DNA of 64,000 nt, taken from the NCBI GenBank assembly GCA_035380245.1, contig DAOSXA010000002.1:434001-498000 (forward strand). Reading direction: 5' to 3'. The notes beneath the pieces were generated by a model. The model worked only from the letters and a program-made list of their open reading frames with translations. It was not told the origin of the DNA and searched no databases. A program made the translations under genes and the position numbers. The first letter of the stretch is position 1. Each line of letters starts with the position of its first letter. Positions 39,769 to 48,434 of the stretch are shown one piece after another. The stretch is from Candidatus Zixiibacteriota bacterium (lineage in GTDB: Bacteria > Zixibacteria > MSB-5A5 > GN15 > FEB-12).

Positions 39769-42459
39769 ATGCACTTAAGGAACTGGATGCCGATCGGCCT
39801 GGCGCTTTTACTCGTCCTGTCGATCTCGGGCAACTCACAGGCGGGTCGCCGAGTGCGCATGTACAACGAGCACACGAAATCAGAAAAGGACAAGGATAAA
39901 CCCAAGGCCAAGAACGGCGATGAGAAACCTTTTGATGAACTGATCAAAGATCGCGTGGTTATCGAAGGTCTTTTCACGTTCTATCTCGACACCCTCAAAG
40001 ATGACCTGCTCATGGCCATCAAACCGGAGCAACTGGGGACAGTTTATCTTTGCGGTGAAACCCGATCACAGGCATCGGGTGCTTTTTCCGACAACGGTGC
40101 GATGGGCAGTACCTATCCCTTCTTTTTCAAACAGGTAGGAAAAGACATCCAGATGATGGAGAAAAATCTCCGTCTGAGGGCCGACTCCAGTTCCGCTCTG
40201 TCCCGGGCAATCAAGGCCGGCATGAGTGATCAACTTATCGCTTCGACCAAAGTCATGTCTCAACCACAGGACAGCACCAGGGCCATCCTGGTATCTCCCG
40301 ATGATTTCTTCGTTCGTGATGTGGAGAATCTCGGCTTTTTCCTTAATCAGGGAAATCGCACCGGCCTCAGGCTGGATAAGAACAACAGCCATTACGAAAC
40401 GATCAAATCATTCCCGGAAAACAGTGAGATCGACGTTCGCCTGCATTACACCACCGACAAACCGATCAACGGCGTCACGATGCAGAATCAATACTCGGTC
40501 TACCACCTTATGCATTTTTCGATCTCTTCATTGCCCGAAACCGATTATGTGCCGCGCCTGGCCGATGATCGTATCGGGCATTTCATGACCATGTACCAGG
40601 ATTTCACCAATCTCAAGAACGAAACTGCGTACGTCCGTTTCATCAATCGCTGGGACCTGAAGAAGAAGTACCCGGACTCCGCTTTGTCCGAACCGGTCGA
40701 ACCGATTGTCTACTGGGTTGAGAACACCGTACCGGAAGAATATCGCGAGGACGTTAAAGAAGCGATCGAATGGTGGAATCCGGCCTTTGAGAAGGTTGGT
40801 TTCAAGAACGCTATCGTGGCCAAACAGATGCCCGACACCGCCGACTGGGATCCGGCTGACACCCGCTATAACGTCGTTCGCTGGATTGTCAATCCGGGAC
40901 AATCGTACGCTGTCGGCCCGAGCCGCGCCAATCCCTTTACCGGCCAGATATACGATGCCGACGTTCGCTTCTGTGTCGACTGGATCCGGTACATATATGG
41001 TTCCATTGACTACTACAATGATCCCCTCGCATTCGATGGCTCCCTGCCGGAAGAACATGACTGGTACCGGCCGGAATTCGAAACCGACAACCTTTATGAA
41101 CCGCACCTGCTTTGCAACTACGGTGCCGAAGCCGCTCTTGAAGGCGCTTTCAACATGGCTGTACTGACTACCGCCACCGATGATCTCGCCGATTTGGATT
41201 CCCTGCAGCGAGCTTACGTGCATTCTTACCTGATTGAGATTTTGGCGCATGAAGTCGGTCACACTCTCGGTTTCCGTCACAATTTCAAGGCTTCGACCAT
41301 TTACTCGCTGGAGCAAATTAACGACAAGTCCTTCACCGCCGACCATGCCCTCATCGGCACGATCATGGATTACTCCTCGGCCAACATTGCCGGTCCTGAT
41401 CAGCCGCAGGGTGATTTCTACTCTCGCGTCCCCGGCCCGTTCGACGACTGGATGATCGAATACGCTTACACCGACTTTGGAGCTAAGAATCCGCTCGACG
41501 AAGTCGACCAACTCGAACGCATCGCCTCCAAGGCGGGACAACCGGATCTGATCTACGGCACCGATGAGGACGCTTTCGGCTGGAGCACTCGCTCCATCGA
41601 TCCGTACTGCAACCTGCATGATATCGGTTCCGATCCGCTGGCGTTCGTGGGACGAAAAATCAAGCAGACCAAACATCTTTGGGCCAATGCCATCGATAAT
41701 TTCGAAAAAGACGGCAATCGCTATCAAAAAATCTATACGGCCTTCCAGTACGGCTGGCGGGGGTATCGTGAACTGGCTCTGATCGCCCCGAAATTCGTAG
41801 GGGGACTCGTTCACAGCAACGCTCATGTCGGTGATCCCGGTGCCGGGCTTCCCTTTCAGGTTGTTCCGGCCGAAGATCAGCGTCGTGCCGTGGCTATGCT
41901 TCGCGATGAGCTGTTCGCTCCCGATGCCTTCAACCTGCCGGCGTCGCTGCTGAATCGCCTCCAACCGGAGCGATTTTATGATTTCACCGGTCAGGTTTTC
42001 AATTCACAGGTTGATTATCCGTTACACCAGGCCGTGCTCAATACCCAACAAGTCGCTCTGTCGCGCCTTTACAGCCCGGATGTCCTCGGCCGTCTGCTCA
42101 ACAATGTCGAGCGGTTCGGCCCCAACGATCCCACGTACACTATGTACGACATGTTCACCGACGTCCGCCGCGCTATTTGGAGTGAGATTGTCCAGCCGGA
42201 AAACGTAAACAGTTTTCGCCGCCAACTGCAATTAGCCCACTTGCAGACAATTATCACTATTTTCCTTGGACCGAGCAGCCGCTATCCGGCCGATGCTCGC
42301 TCCCTTGCCGGCAATGACCTTAACATCCTCGAAGCTGCTGCCAGGAAAGCAATCAACAACACCGTTATCGACGATATGACCGTAGCACATTTTAAAGAAG
42401 TCATTCGTCAGATAGAAGCGGCCAAGAACGCTCAGCGTAGTTTCCTCCCCGGCTTCTGA
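39769..42459 (+). CDS. Large secreted zinc metalloprotease (DUF5117/DUF4953 type)
   Basis: The ATG at 39769 follows AAGGAGATACC. The 896-residue product has a signal peptide (1-25, N-S-Q-A-G). A long N-terminal domain (D-F-F-V-R-D-V-E-N-L, then Y-S-V-Y-H-L-M-H-F) precedes the protease core. The zinc site is H494-E-V-G-H498-T-L-G-F-R-H504 and the Met-turn is M533-D-Y, so it is a metzincin. The order fits the uncharacterised DUF5117-DUF4953 family of zinc-dependent metalloproteases from Bacteroidetes and relatives. It is probably periplasmic or surface-located. It has an AT-rich upstream region with TATATT at 39730-39735 and its own terminator. Confidence 0.93.
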   Translation: MHLRNWMPIGLALLLVLSISGNSQAGRRVRMYNEHTKSEKDKDKPKAKNGDEKPFDELIKDRVVIEGLFTFYLDTLKDDLLMAIKPEQLGTVYLCGETRSQASGAFSDNGAMGSTYPFFFKQVGKDIQMMEKNLRLRADSSSALSRAIKAGMSDQLIASTKVMSQPQDSTRAILVSPDDFFVRDVENLGFFLNQGNRTGLRLDKNNSHYETIKSFPENSEIDVRLHYTTDKPINGVTMQNQYSVYHLMHFSISSLPETDYVPRLADDRIGHFMTMYQDFTNLKNETAYVRFINRWDLKKKYPDSALSEPVEPIVYWVENTVPEEYREDVKEAIEWWNPAFEKVGFKNAIVAKQMPDTADWDPADTRYNVVRWIVNPGQSYAVGPSRANPFTGQIYDADVRFCVDWIRYIYGSIDYYNDPLAFDGSLPEEHDWYRPEFETDNLYEPHLLCNYGAEAALEGAFNMAVLTTATDDLADLDSLQRAYVHSYLIEILAHEVGHTLGFRHNFKASTIYSLEQINDKSFTADHALIGTIMDYSSANIAGPDQPQGDFYSRVPGPFDDWMIEYAYTDFGAKNPLDEVDQLERIASKAGQPDLIYGTDEDAFGWSTRSIDPYCNLHDIGSDPLAFVGRKIKQTKHLWANAIDNFEKDGNRYQKIYTAFQYGWRGYRELALIAPKFVGGLVHSNAHVGDPGAGLPFQVVPAEDQRRAVAMLRDELFAPDAFNLPASLLNRLQPERFYDFTGQVFNSQVDYPLHQAVLNTQQVALSRLYSPDVLGRLLNNVERFGPNDPTYTMYDMFTDVRRAIWSEIVQPENVNSFRRQLQLAHLQTIITIFLGPSSRYPADARSLAGNDLNILEAAARKAINNTVIDDMTVAHFKEVIRQIEAAKNAQRSFLPGF

Positions 42460-42480
42460 TCCGGCTTTCTTTGAATCTTC

Positions 42481-42513
42481 AACAGGCGAGACTTGATGTC
42501 TCGCCTGTTTTTC
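42481..42513 (+). terminator. Rho-independent terminator of the metalloprotease gene
   Basis: A 12-pair stem AACAGGCGAGAC/GTCTCGCCTGTT (42481-42492 with 42498-42509) is followed by TTTTCTTT. Confidence 0.92.
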
Positions 42514-42558
42514 TTTATGCATTCATAAGTAAAACGAAGAATCAGCAGGAGAAAACCA

Positions 42559-43335
42559 GTGAATGATATTCTCGAATTCCTGAACAGCCATGCCTCGGTT
42601 CGTAATTTTACGGATGATCCCATATCAGAGGAACAGGAACATATCATATTAACCACAGCGGAACGTTCTCCTACCTCCTCCAACCTTCACGCCTACTCGA
42701 TTATTTCAGTACGTGATCGATCCACGAAAAAGTCACTATCGGAATTGTCCGGAGGACAGCAACATGTGGCAGATTCGGCTCTGTTCCTAATTTTCTGCGC
42801 TGACCTATACCGCCTGAGTCGGTTGACCGAAGACCGAGGTTACCCTTTCTCGGGAGAATATACCGAATCATTTATCATCGCCACGGTCGATGCGGCTCTT
42901 GCCGGTGGACGCGCTCTGCAGGCGGCTCAGGCACTCGGTCTCGGCGGTGTTATGGTCGGTGGAATTCGCAATGAACCGAAGGCCGTCTCCAACCTGCTTA
43001 AACTGCCCAGGCTGGTTTACCCGGTGTTTGGCATGTCTTTGGGCAAACCGGTCCGACAACCGACGATTAAACCGAGACTTCCCCTGGCCGGACTCTGCTT
43101 TAAAGAGAGATATGACGATAGCGCCTTTGAAAGCGCCGTCGCAGAATACGATCGTACAATCGATGAGGTCGGATACTTAAAAGGACATCAGGTCGAAGCG
43201 GAATTATACCCGAACTTCAAAGGCCTTTATTCCTGGTCGGAGCACTCCGCCCGGCGTATGGCGAGCAAAAAAAGGGCGGTCGTGAGACCGCACCTTTTGT
43301 CGTTCTTAAATGGTCGAGGATTCCTCCGTAAATAG
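42559..43335 (+). CDS. NfsA/FRP-type flavin nitroreductase
   Basis: The start is GTG 42559, seven bases after AGGAG. The 258-residue product fits NADPH-dependent FMN oxidoreductases of the NfsA group. It has the N-terminal S-V-R-N-F-T-D-D-P-I-S, the FMN-binding E-R-S-P-T-S-S-N-L-H-A-Y-S, G-L-G-G-V-M-V-G-G-I-R-N-E-P, and a closing F-G-M-S-L-G-K-P. Such enzymes reduce quinones and nitroaromatics in the cytosol. Its last 30 bases overlap the end of the convergent LOG-family gene, so no terminator separates them. Confidence 0.93.
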   Translation: MNDILEFLNSHASVRNFTDDPISEEQEHIILTTAERSPTSSNLHAYSIISVRDRSTKKSLSELSGGQQHVADSALFLIFCADLYRLSRLTEDRGYPFSGEYTESFIIATVDAALAGGRALQAAQALGLGGVMVGGIRNEPKAVSNLLKLPRLVYPVFGMSLGKPVRQPTIKPRLPLAGLCFKERYDDSAFESAVAEYDRTIDEVGYLKGHQVEAELYPNFKGLYSWSEHSARRMASKKRAVVRPHLLSFLNGRGFLRK

Positions 43336-44217
43336 GTCGACCGTCCCCCGGGCGTTCGGGGTACTGTAAAAATACTTGATGTAGTTCCAGGCATCGATTG
43401 CTTTGTCGGCATAGACGAACAACTCACGATCCTCCGGCGCGATCGTTCCCTCGTCCACCAGGAAATCGAAGTTGATCAGTTTCCGCCAGAACGCCTCACC
43501 GAACAGCACGATCGGCAAGGGGCGGACTTTGAACGTCTGTACCAACGTCAGCGCCTCGAACAACTCATCCATCGTACCGAAGCCACCCGGAAAAGCCACC
43601 AGAGCTCTGGCTCGCAACAGGAAATGCATCTTACGAATGGCGAAATAATGGAAGTTGAAACATAGCTCGGGAGAAATATACGGATTCGGTTCCTGCTCCA
43701 TCGGAAGGGTGATGTTCATCCCGATAGAGCTCGCCCCCTCCTCATAAGCACCACGATTGGCGGCCTCCATGATACCGGGTCCGCCGCCTGTCGTGATGAC
43801 AAACTCATGTCCGTCGAAATCGGCGCAATCGGTTGAAACCAATCGTCCGAATTCGAGCGCTTCGTCATAATAATGCGATTTGCGAAGTATTGATCGGGCT
43901 ACTCGCAACTGACGTTTCAATTCTTTGTCGTTGGGTTTCCGATCCAGCTTTTTACGAAGGCTCTCCACCCTTGCCTTGGCCTTGGCCGGTTCGATAATCC
44001 GTGTGCCTCCGAAAACGACAATGGTCGAGCGGATTCGATTGCGACGTAACAACACCTCCGGCTTCATCAACTCCAACTGGAGACGATAAGGCCGCGCAAT
44101 GCCCAAATCCATAAATTCAAGATCTTTATAGGCAACCCGATACGCCTTGGATTTCTTAAGGCGTTCGGTCATTTGTCTGAGTTCTTTTTCTGTAGGCTTC
44201 TTTGGTTTCCTGCTCAT
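43306..44217 (-). CDS. LOG-family (TIGR00730-like) protein
   Basis: The start is set at ATG 44217, with GGAAGTGAC upstream; another ATG four codons earlier has no ribosome site. The 303-residue product has the two LOG signatures: G-G-G-P-G-I-M-E-A-A-N-R-G-A and P-G-G-F-G-T-M-D-E-L-F-E. Members cleave nucleoside monophosphates to the base and ribose-5-phosphate, the reaction known from plant cytokinin activation. This is a longer form with a basic N-terminal extension of about 60 residues. It is followed by no terminator and overlaps the nitroreductase gene end to end. Confidence 0.92.
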   Translation of the reverse strand: MSRKPKKPTEKELRQMTERLKKSKAYRVAYKDLEFMDLGIARPYRLQLELMKPEVLLRRNRIRSTIVVFGGTRIIEPAKAKARVESLRKKLDRKPNDKELKRQLRVARSILRKSHYYDEALEFGRLVSTDCADFDGHEFVITTGGGPGIMEAANRGAYEEGASSIGMNITLPMEQEPNPYISPELCFNFHYFAIRKMHFLLRARALVAFPGGFGTMDELFEALTLVQTFKVRPLPIVLFGEAFWRKLINFDFLVDEGTIAPEDRELFVYADKAIDAWNYIKYFYSTPNARGTVDLFTEESSTI

Positions 44218-44256
44218 CGTCACTTCCATTTGAGATGATTGAATACGGAGCTACGG

Positions 44257-45405
44257 CTACGCTCTGGCGGCAGCGGCTTCCTCGGCATATTCCTTCAGAT
44301 TGACATCGGCCGGTACGCCAAGCCCGATATCAAGCGCCAGGGCCACCTTCATAAGCGGGCAATCAGGAGTTACAAGCCTTAATTTCCCCGCTACATCCGT
44401 TATTGGAACCGAGCTCATTTTGCTGTCACGAAGAGCGACCATCCGCCCCGACTCACCTTTTACTGCAAGATGAACGGCCTCACAACCAAAACGGGTAGCG
44501 AGCAGACGATCATGAGCGCTAGGGGATCCGCCGCGCAGGAGATGACCGAGAATCGTCACACGACATTCGATGTTGGTTAGTCCTTCGATCTGAGCTGCGA
44601 TCTGATTGCTGACGCCCCCCAGACGAATGGCATCGGGAGAATTCTCGATTCGCCGGTTGACCACCATGTCTCCTCCGAACGGTTTGGCTCCTTCGCCAAC
44701 CACCACGATTGAGAAATTCTTCCCCTTGGCGTTACGAGACTTGATGACCTGACAAATAGCATCGATATCATACGGGAACTCCGGCATCAAAATGATGTCG
44801 CCACCTCCGGCAAGACCACTGGCCAGCGCCAACCAGCCCGCATAGCGCCCCATCACCTCAACGATCATGACCCGGTGATGAGATTGAGCCGTGGTATGAA
44901 TCTTGTCGATAGCCTCGGTTCCGGTAGTTACGGCCGAATCGAATCCGAAAGTTACATCGGTTCCCCATAGATCGTTGTCAATCGTCTTCGGAACGCCGAT
45001 GATCGGGATACCCTTCTCAATCATGCCGGCCGAGGCCGCCATAGTTCCGTCTCCCCCGATGGCAATCAGTACATCGAGTCCCAGTGCTTCGAAATTCCTC
45101 ACGGCTTGACTCGAACGATCCAGATAGATGTAATCCTCTCCTTGCAACACGGGGAAATGAAAAGGATCGGCACGGTTCGATGTGCCCAGAATCGTCCCGC
45201 CCTGAGACAAGATACCCGAGGCATCACGATTGGTTAACACCCGATGACGTCCCTCGATCAGTCCCTCGTAGCCATCCAGGAAACCGATCACTTCCATGTC
45301 ATAAAGATTATCTGCGGTCTTCACGATCGCTCGGATAACCGCATTGAGCCCCGGACAGTCGCCGCCGCCGGTAAGCACACCGATTCTCTTGATTTGTTTA
45401 GGCAT
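44257..45405 (-). CDS. pfkA: 6-phosphofructokinase, group III type
   Basis: The start is ATG 45405 (M-P-K-Q-I-K-R-I-G-V), since residues before it are not family-like. The 382-residue product has G-G-D-C-P-G-L-N at the nucleotide site, G-G-D-G-T at 117-121 and P-K-T-I-D-N-D at 139-145. Gly at the first site favours ATP, while Lys140 at the place of E. coli Gly124 is common in PPi-using and mixed group III enzymes. The donor is therefore ambiguous: ATP is more likely, and PPi is possible. It phosphorylates fructose-6-phosphate in glycolysis. It is upstream of and on the same strand as the LOG gene (39-base gap). Confidence 0.94.
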   Translation of the reverse strand: MPKQIKRIGVLTGGGDCPGLNAVIRAIVKTADNLYDMEVIGFLDGYEGLIEGRHRVLTNRDASGILSQGGTILGTSNRADPFHFPVLQGEDYIYLDRSSQAVRNFEALGLDVLIAIGGDGTMAASAGMIEKGIPIIGVPKTIDNDLWGTDVTFGFDSAVTTGTEAIDKIHTTAQSHHRVMIVEVMGRYAGWLALASGLAGGGDIILMPEFPYDIDAICQVIKSRNAKGKNFSIVVVGEGAKPFGGDMVVNRRIENSPDAIRLGGVSNQIAAQIEGLTNIECRVTILGHLLRGGSPSAHDRLLATRFGCEAVHLAVKGESGRMVALRDSKMSSVPITDVAGKLRLVTPDCPLMKVALALDIGLGVPADVNLKEYAEEAAAARA

Positions 45406-45638
45406 AGCCTTAATGTAGATTTCTCCCTTGCAAAAGAAAACCAAAAAAAGTGAGGCACCCGACATCTCTGTCGTTTAATCAGCATTATCGGCATTTCCTG
45501 CATATACTTGATTCCCCGACAACAACTTGCCTCAAACAACAAGCAACCCTGCCACCGACGTTAAATTATTGTTGATTTACCCGATAATAAAAAATAAGTA
45601 GAGGGGTTCATTAACAATGGTGCTAGCCAAAGGGAATT

Positions 45639-48203
45639 ATGCAAGTTAAACAATTTCTTGTCCTCCCCAAACTCCCGGAACGAATTAGCGTTCTGCAGGA
45701 ATTGGCCCAAAACGTTTGGTATTCCTGGAACTGGGAACTGGTCAGACTCTTCATCCGACTCGATCCCGACATGTGGGAAGCGTGCTATCAAAATCCGGTT
45801 AAGATGTTAGCTCGTCTGCCACAAGAGACATTGGAGCGAGCTGCAGATGATGACGGATTTGTTGCTTCTCTGGAACGAGTCGAGCGCAGATTCCGTGAAT
45901 ATCTACAAGTCAAAAAATGGTATGAACATAACTACCAGCAAAACGGCAGACGAGATCGCGTCGCTTATTTCTCACTGGAATACGGCCTTGATACGGGTTT
46001 GCCGGTTTATTCGGGTGGTCTGGGCGTGCTGTCAGGCGATACCCTGAAATCCGCCTCGGACATGGGGCTTCCGGTAGTAGCGATCGGCCTGATGTATCGC
46101 TACGGTTATTTTCGTCAGTTCCTGTCCAGCGACGGCTGGCAACAGGAACGATATGAAGAAAATGACTGGTATCACATGCCGGTACAACAGGTAAAGGATA
46201 AGGATGGACGGCCGTTGCGCGTTTCAGTCGAACTTGACGGAACTCCCGTTCAACTTCAGGTCTGGAAAGTGCCTGTAGGCGTCATTCCCCTCTACCTTCT
46301 TGACGCCAATATCCCCGAAAACTCCACCAAGAGCCGTGAGATCACCTCAGTGCTATACGGCGGCGACAAAGATATGCGTATCCGCCAGGAAATCGTACTG
46401 GGAATTGGTGGCGTACGAGCTTTGAAGGCGATGGGGCACGAGCCTGAGGTTTACCACCTCAATGAAGGTCATTCCTGGTTTCTGACTCTTGAACGAATCA
46501 AAAACCTGATGCAGGAACAACACCTGTCGTTCTCCGAGGCTTCACAGTTTGTCTGGTCGACCACCGTATTCACTACCCACACCCCGGTCCCGGCCGGCAA
46601 CGAGCGTTTCGATCCGGTTCTCTGCCATCGCTACCTGGCTGGTCTGATTTCCGAATTGGGTATATCCTGGAAAGATTTCCTTGCCCTCGGGCGCATTATC
46701 CCCGACGACGAAAAAGAAACCTTCTGCATGACCGTGGCCGCGCTTAAAATGTCCGCTTTTAGCAACGGTGTCTCGCAACTGCACGGCCAGGTTTCACGTG
46801 ATATGTGGCATAACATTTGGCCCAATCTGCCGCGCGATGAAGTGCCTATAAAGGCTATTACCAACGGGGTCCATACCTCGAGCTGGCTCTCACACGACAT
46901 TAAGGAACTGATGGAATCGTATTTCGGCGCATCCTACTCCAGCCCCACCAGTACCGTAAACGTCTGGGATCAAATTCATAAAATACCTGACGCCGAACTC
47001 TGGCGAATTCACAATCGACGCCGGGAACGCCTGGTGTTTTTCGCCCGTAAGAGACTTCGCCAGCAATTGATTCGTCGGGGAGCTTCACAAATGGTGATTC
47101 AGCAAGCGGACCAGTTACTGGACCCGCAGGTGCTCACCATCGGTTTCGCCCGTCGTTTTTCGACTTACAAACGCGGCAACCTGCTCTTCAGCGATGTCGA
47201 GCGCCTCTCCCGCATTATCAACGATTCGCGCCGTCCCGTCCAGATCATCATTTCGGGCAAAGCCCACCCTCTGGACAATCCCGGCAAAGAAATCATCAAG
47301 GAATTGATCGGACGGGCGACCCAGGAAGAATTCCGTAATCGGGTTATCTTCCTCGAAGATTACGACATTAATGTTGCCCGCTATTTAGTCCAGGGCGCTG
47401 ATGTCTGGCTCAACAACCCTCGCCGCCCACAGGAAGCCTCCGGGACCTCGGGGATGAAGGCCGCCATGAACGGTGTTCTCAATTTGTCCATTCTCGATGG
47501 CTGGTGGGTTGAGGGGTACAGTGATGAGACCGGCTTCAAAATCGGCAACGGTGAAGAATACGACAATATCGAAACCCAGGACCACCTCGAGTCTGAGATG
47601 CTCTACAGCACCATTGAGCGAGAGATTGTCCCGGTGTTTTACGATCGCAATGAAATCGGTTTGCCTACCCGGTGGATCGCCAAGATGAAGGCCTCAATCA
47701 AAATGGCCGGATCACGCTTCTCCACCCAGCGTATGATGGTCGACTATGTCCGGGATACCTATCGTCCCGCCATCGAGGCTGCGGAGAGAATGCGGGCCAA
47801 CGATTTTATTCTGACTCGCGAGGTAACCAAGTGGCTTGACAAGTTAAACGCCAACTGGGATAAGATCAATATCGTCGATGTCTCCGTCCCTGAAGTGGGC
47901 GGGACCCTTTTCGTCGGTCAGCGCTTCCCCCTGACGATCAAGGTTCGGCTGGGAGAAATTGCCCCGAGCGACGTACAGATACAGATCGTTTCCGGTCGAC
48001 TCAATTCTCAGGAACAAATCCTGCATAGTCAGCCGATCCGCGCGACTCTCGATGAATCAGCCGGCTCTTCCGACGGCGTTTATGCCTTTACCGGCGAAGT
48101 GATCTGTCGTGAATCCGGGAGATTCGGCATTACCGCCCGTATCGTTCCTGAAAATCCCAATCTACCCCATACGATTAAACCCAAGTTGATCCAATGGTGG
48201 TAA
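45639..48203 (+). CDS. glgP: Alpha-glucan (glycogen) phosphorylase
   Basis: The 854-residue product is of the shorter TIGR02094 type with an N-terminal DUF3417 domain (N-V-W-Y-S-W-N-W near residue 25). The catalytic core includes V-Y-S-G-G-L-G-V-L-S-G-D, H-L-N-E-G-H-S and the pyridoxal-phosphate lysine K607 in G-T-S-G-M-K-A-A-M-N-G. It releases glucose-1-phosphate from alpha-1,4-glucans. Together with glycogen synthase at 14150 and phosphofructokinase at 44257 this covers storage, release and entry to glycolysis. The ATG at 45639 follows AAAGGGAATT. It has its own terminator. Confidence 0.96.
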   Translation: MQVKQFLVLPKLPERISVLQELAQNVWYSWNWELVRLFIRLDPDMWEACYQNPVKMLARLPQETLERAADDDGFVASLERVERRFREYLQVKKWYEHNYQQNGRRDRVAYFSLEYGLDTGLPVYSGGLGVLSGDTLKSASDMGLPVVAIGLMYRYGYFRQFLSSDGWQQERYEENDWYHMPVQQVKDKDGRPLRVSVELDGTPVQLQVWKVPVGVIPLYLLDANIPENSTKSREITSVLYGGDKDMRIRQEIVLGIGGVRALKAMGHEPEVYHLNEGHSWFLTLERIKNLMQEQHLSFSEASQFVWSTTVFTTHTPVPAGNERFDPVLCHRYLAGLISELGISWKDFLALGRIIPDDEKETFCMTVAALKMSAFSNGVSQLHGQVSRDMWHNIWPNLPRDEVPIKAITNGVHTSSWLSHDIKELMESYFGASYSSPTSTVNVWDQIHKIPDAELWRIHNRRRERLVFFARKRLRQQLIRRGASQMVIQQADQLLDPQVLTIGFARRFSTYKRGNLLFSDVERLSRIINDSRRPVQIIISGKAHPLDNPGKEIIKELIGRATQEEFRNRVIFLEDYDINVARYLVQGADVWLNNPRRPQEASGTSGMKAAMNGVLNLSILDGWWVEGYSDETGFKIGNGEEYDNIETQDHLESEMLYSTIEREIVPVFYDRNEIGLPTRWIAKMKASIKMAGSRFSTQRMMVDYVRDTYRPAIEAAERMRANDFILTREVTKWLDKLNANWDKINIVDVSVPEVGGTLFVGQRFPLTIKVRLGEIAPSDVQIQIVSGRLNSQEQILHSQPIRATLDESAGSSDGVYAFTGEVICRESGRFGITARIVPENPNLPHTIKPKLIQWW

Positions 48204-48231
48204 ATCCCGGGAACTGACAACGAGACTTAAG

Positions 48232-48261
48232 AAAGCAGCCGAGCATCGGCTGCTTTTTTTT
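48232..48261 (+). terminator. Rho-independent terminator of glgP
   Basis: Stem AAAGCAGCCGA/TCGGCTGCTTT around GCA (48232-48256), running into eight T's. Confidence 0.93.
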
Positions 48262-48357
48262 GCAACTCTTCATCGCATAACACGTTAAAGCTAACTAAAG
48301 TCGGCTTGACCGACCTGGTTGCAGTATTACCATATTTTTAGTATTTGGGGTCAACTC

Positions 48358-48386
48358 TTGACTTATGTATCGGCCAAGTCTTTATT
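48358..48386 (+). promoter_or_regulatory. Promoter of the M16 peptidase pair
   Basis: TTGACT (48358-48363), 17 bases, TTTATT (48381-48386), about 40 bases before the ATG at 48435. Confidence 0.6.
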
Positions 48387-48434
48387 CGACCAATAATTAT
48401 GGAAGTAACTAGATAACCGCTATGGAGGCTTTCA

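Noticed and set aside
40528..41964. A 478-codon open frame antisense to the zinc metalloprotease gene
   Set aside because: It lies wholly inside a well-supported gene with intact H-E-x-x-H motif and has no ribosome site, domain or start context of its own. Long antisense frames are expected from the codon bias.
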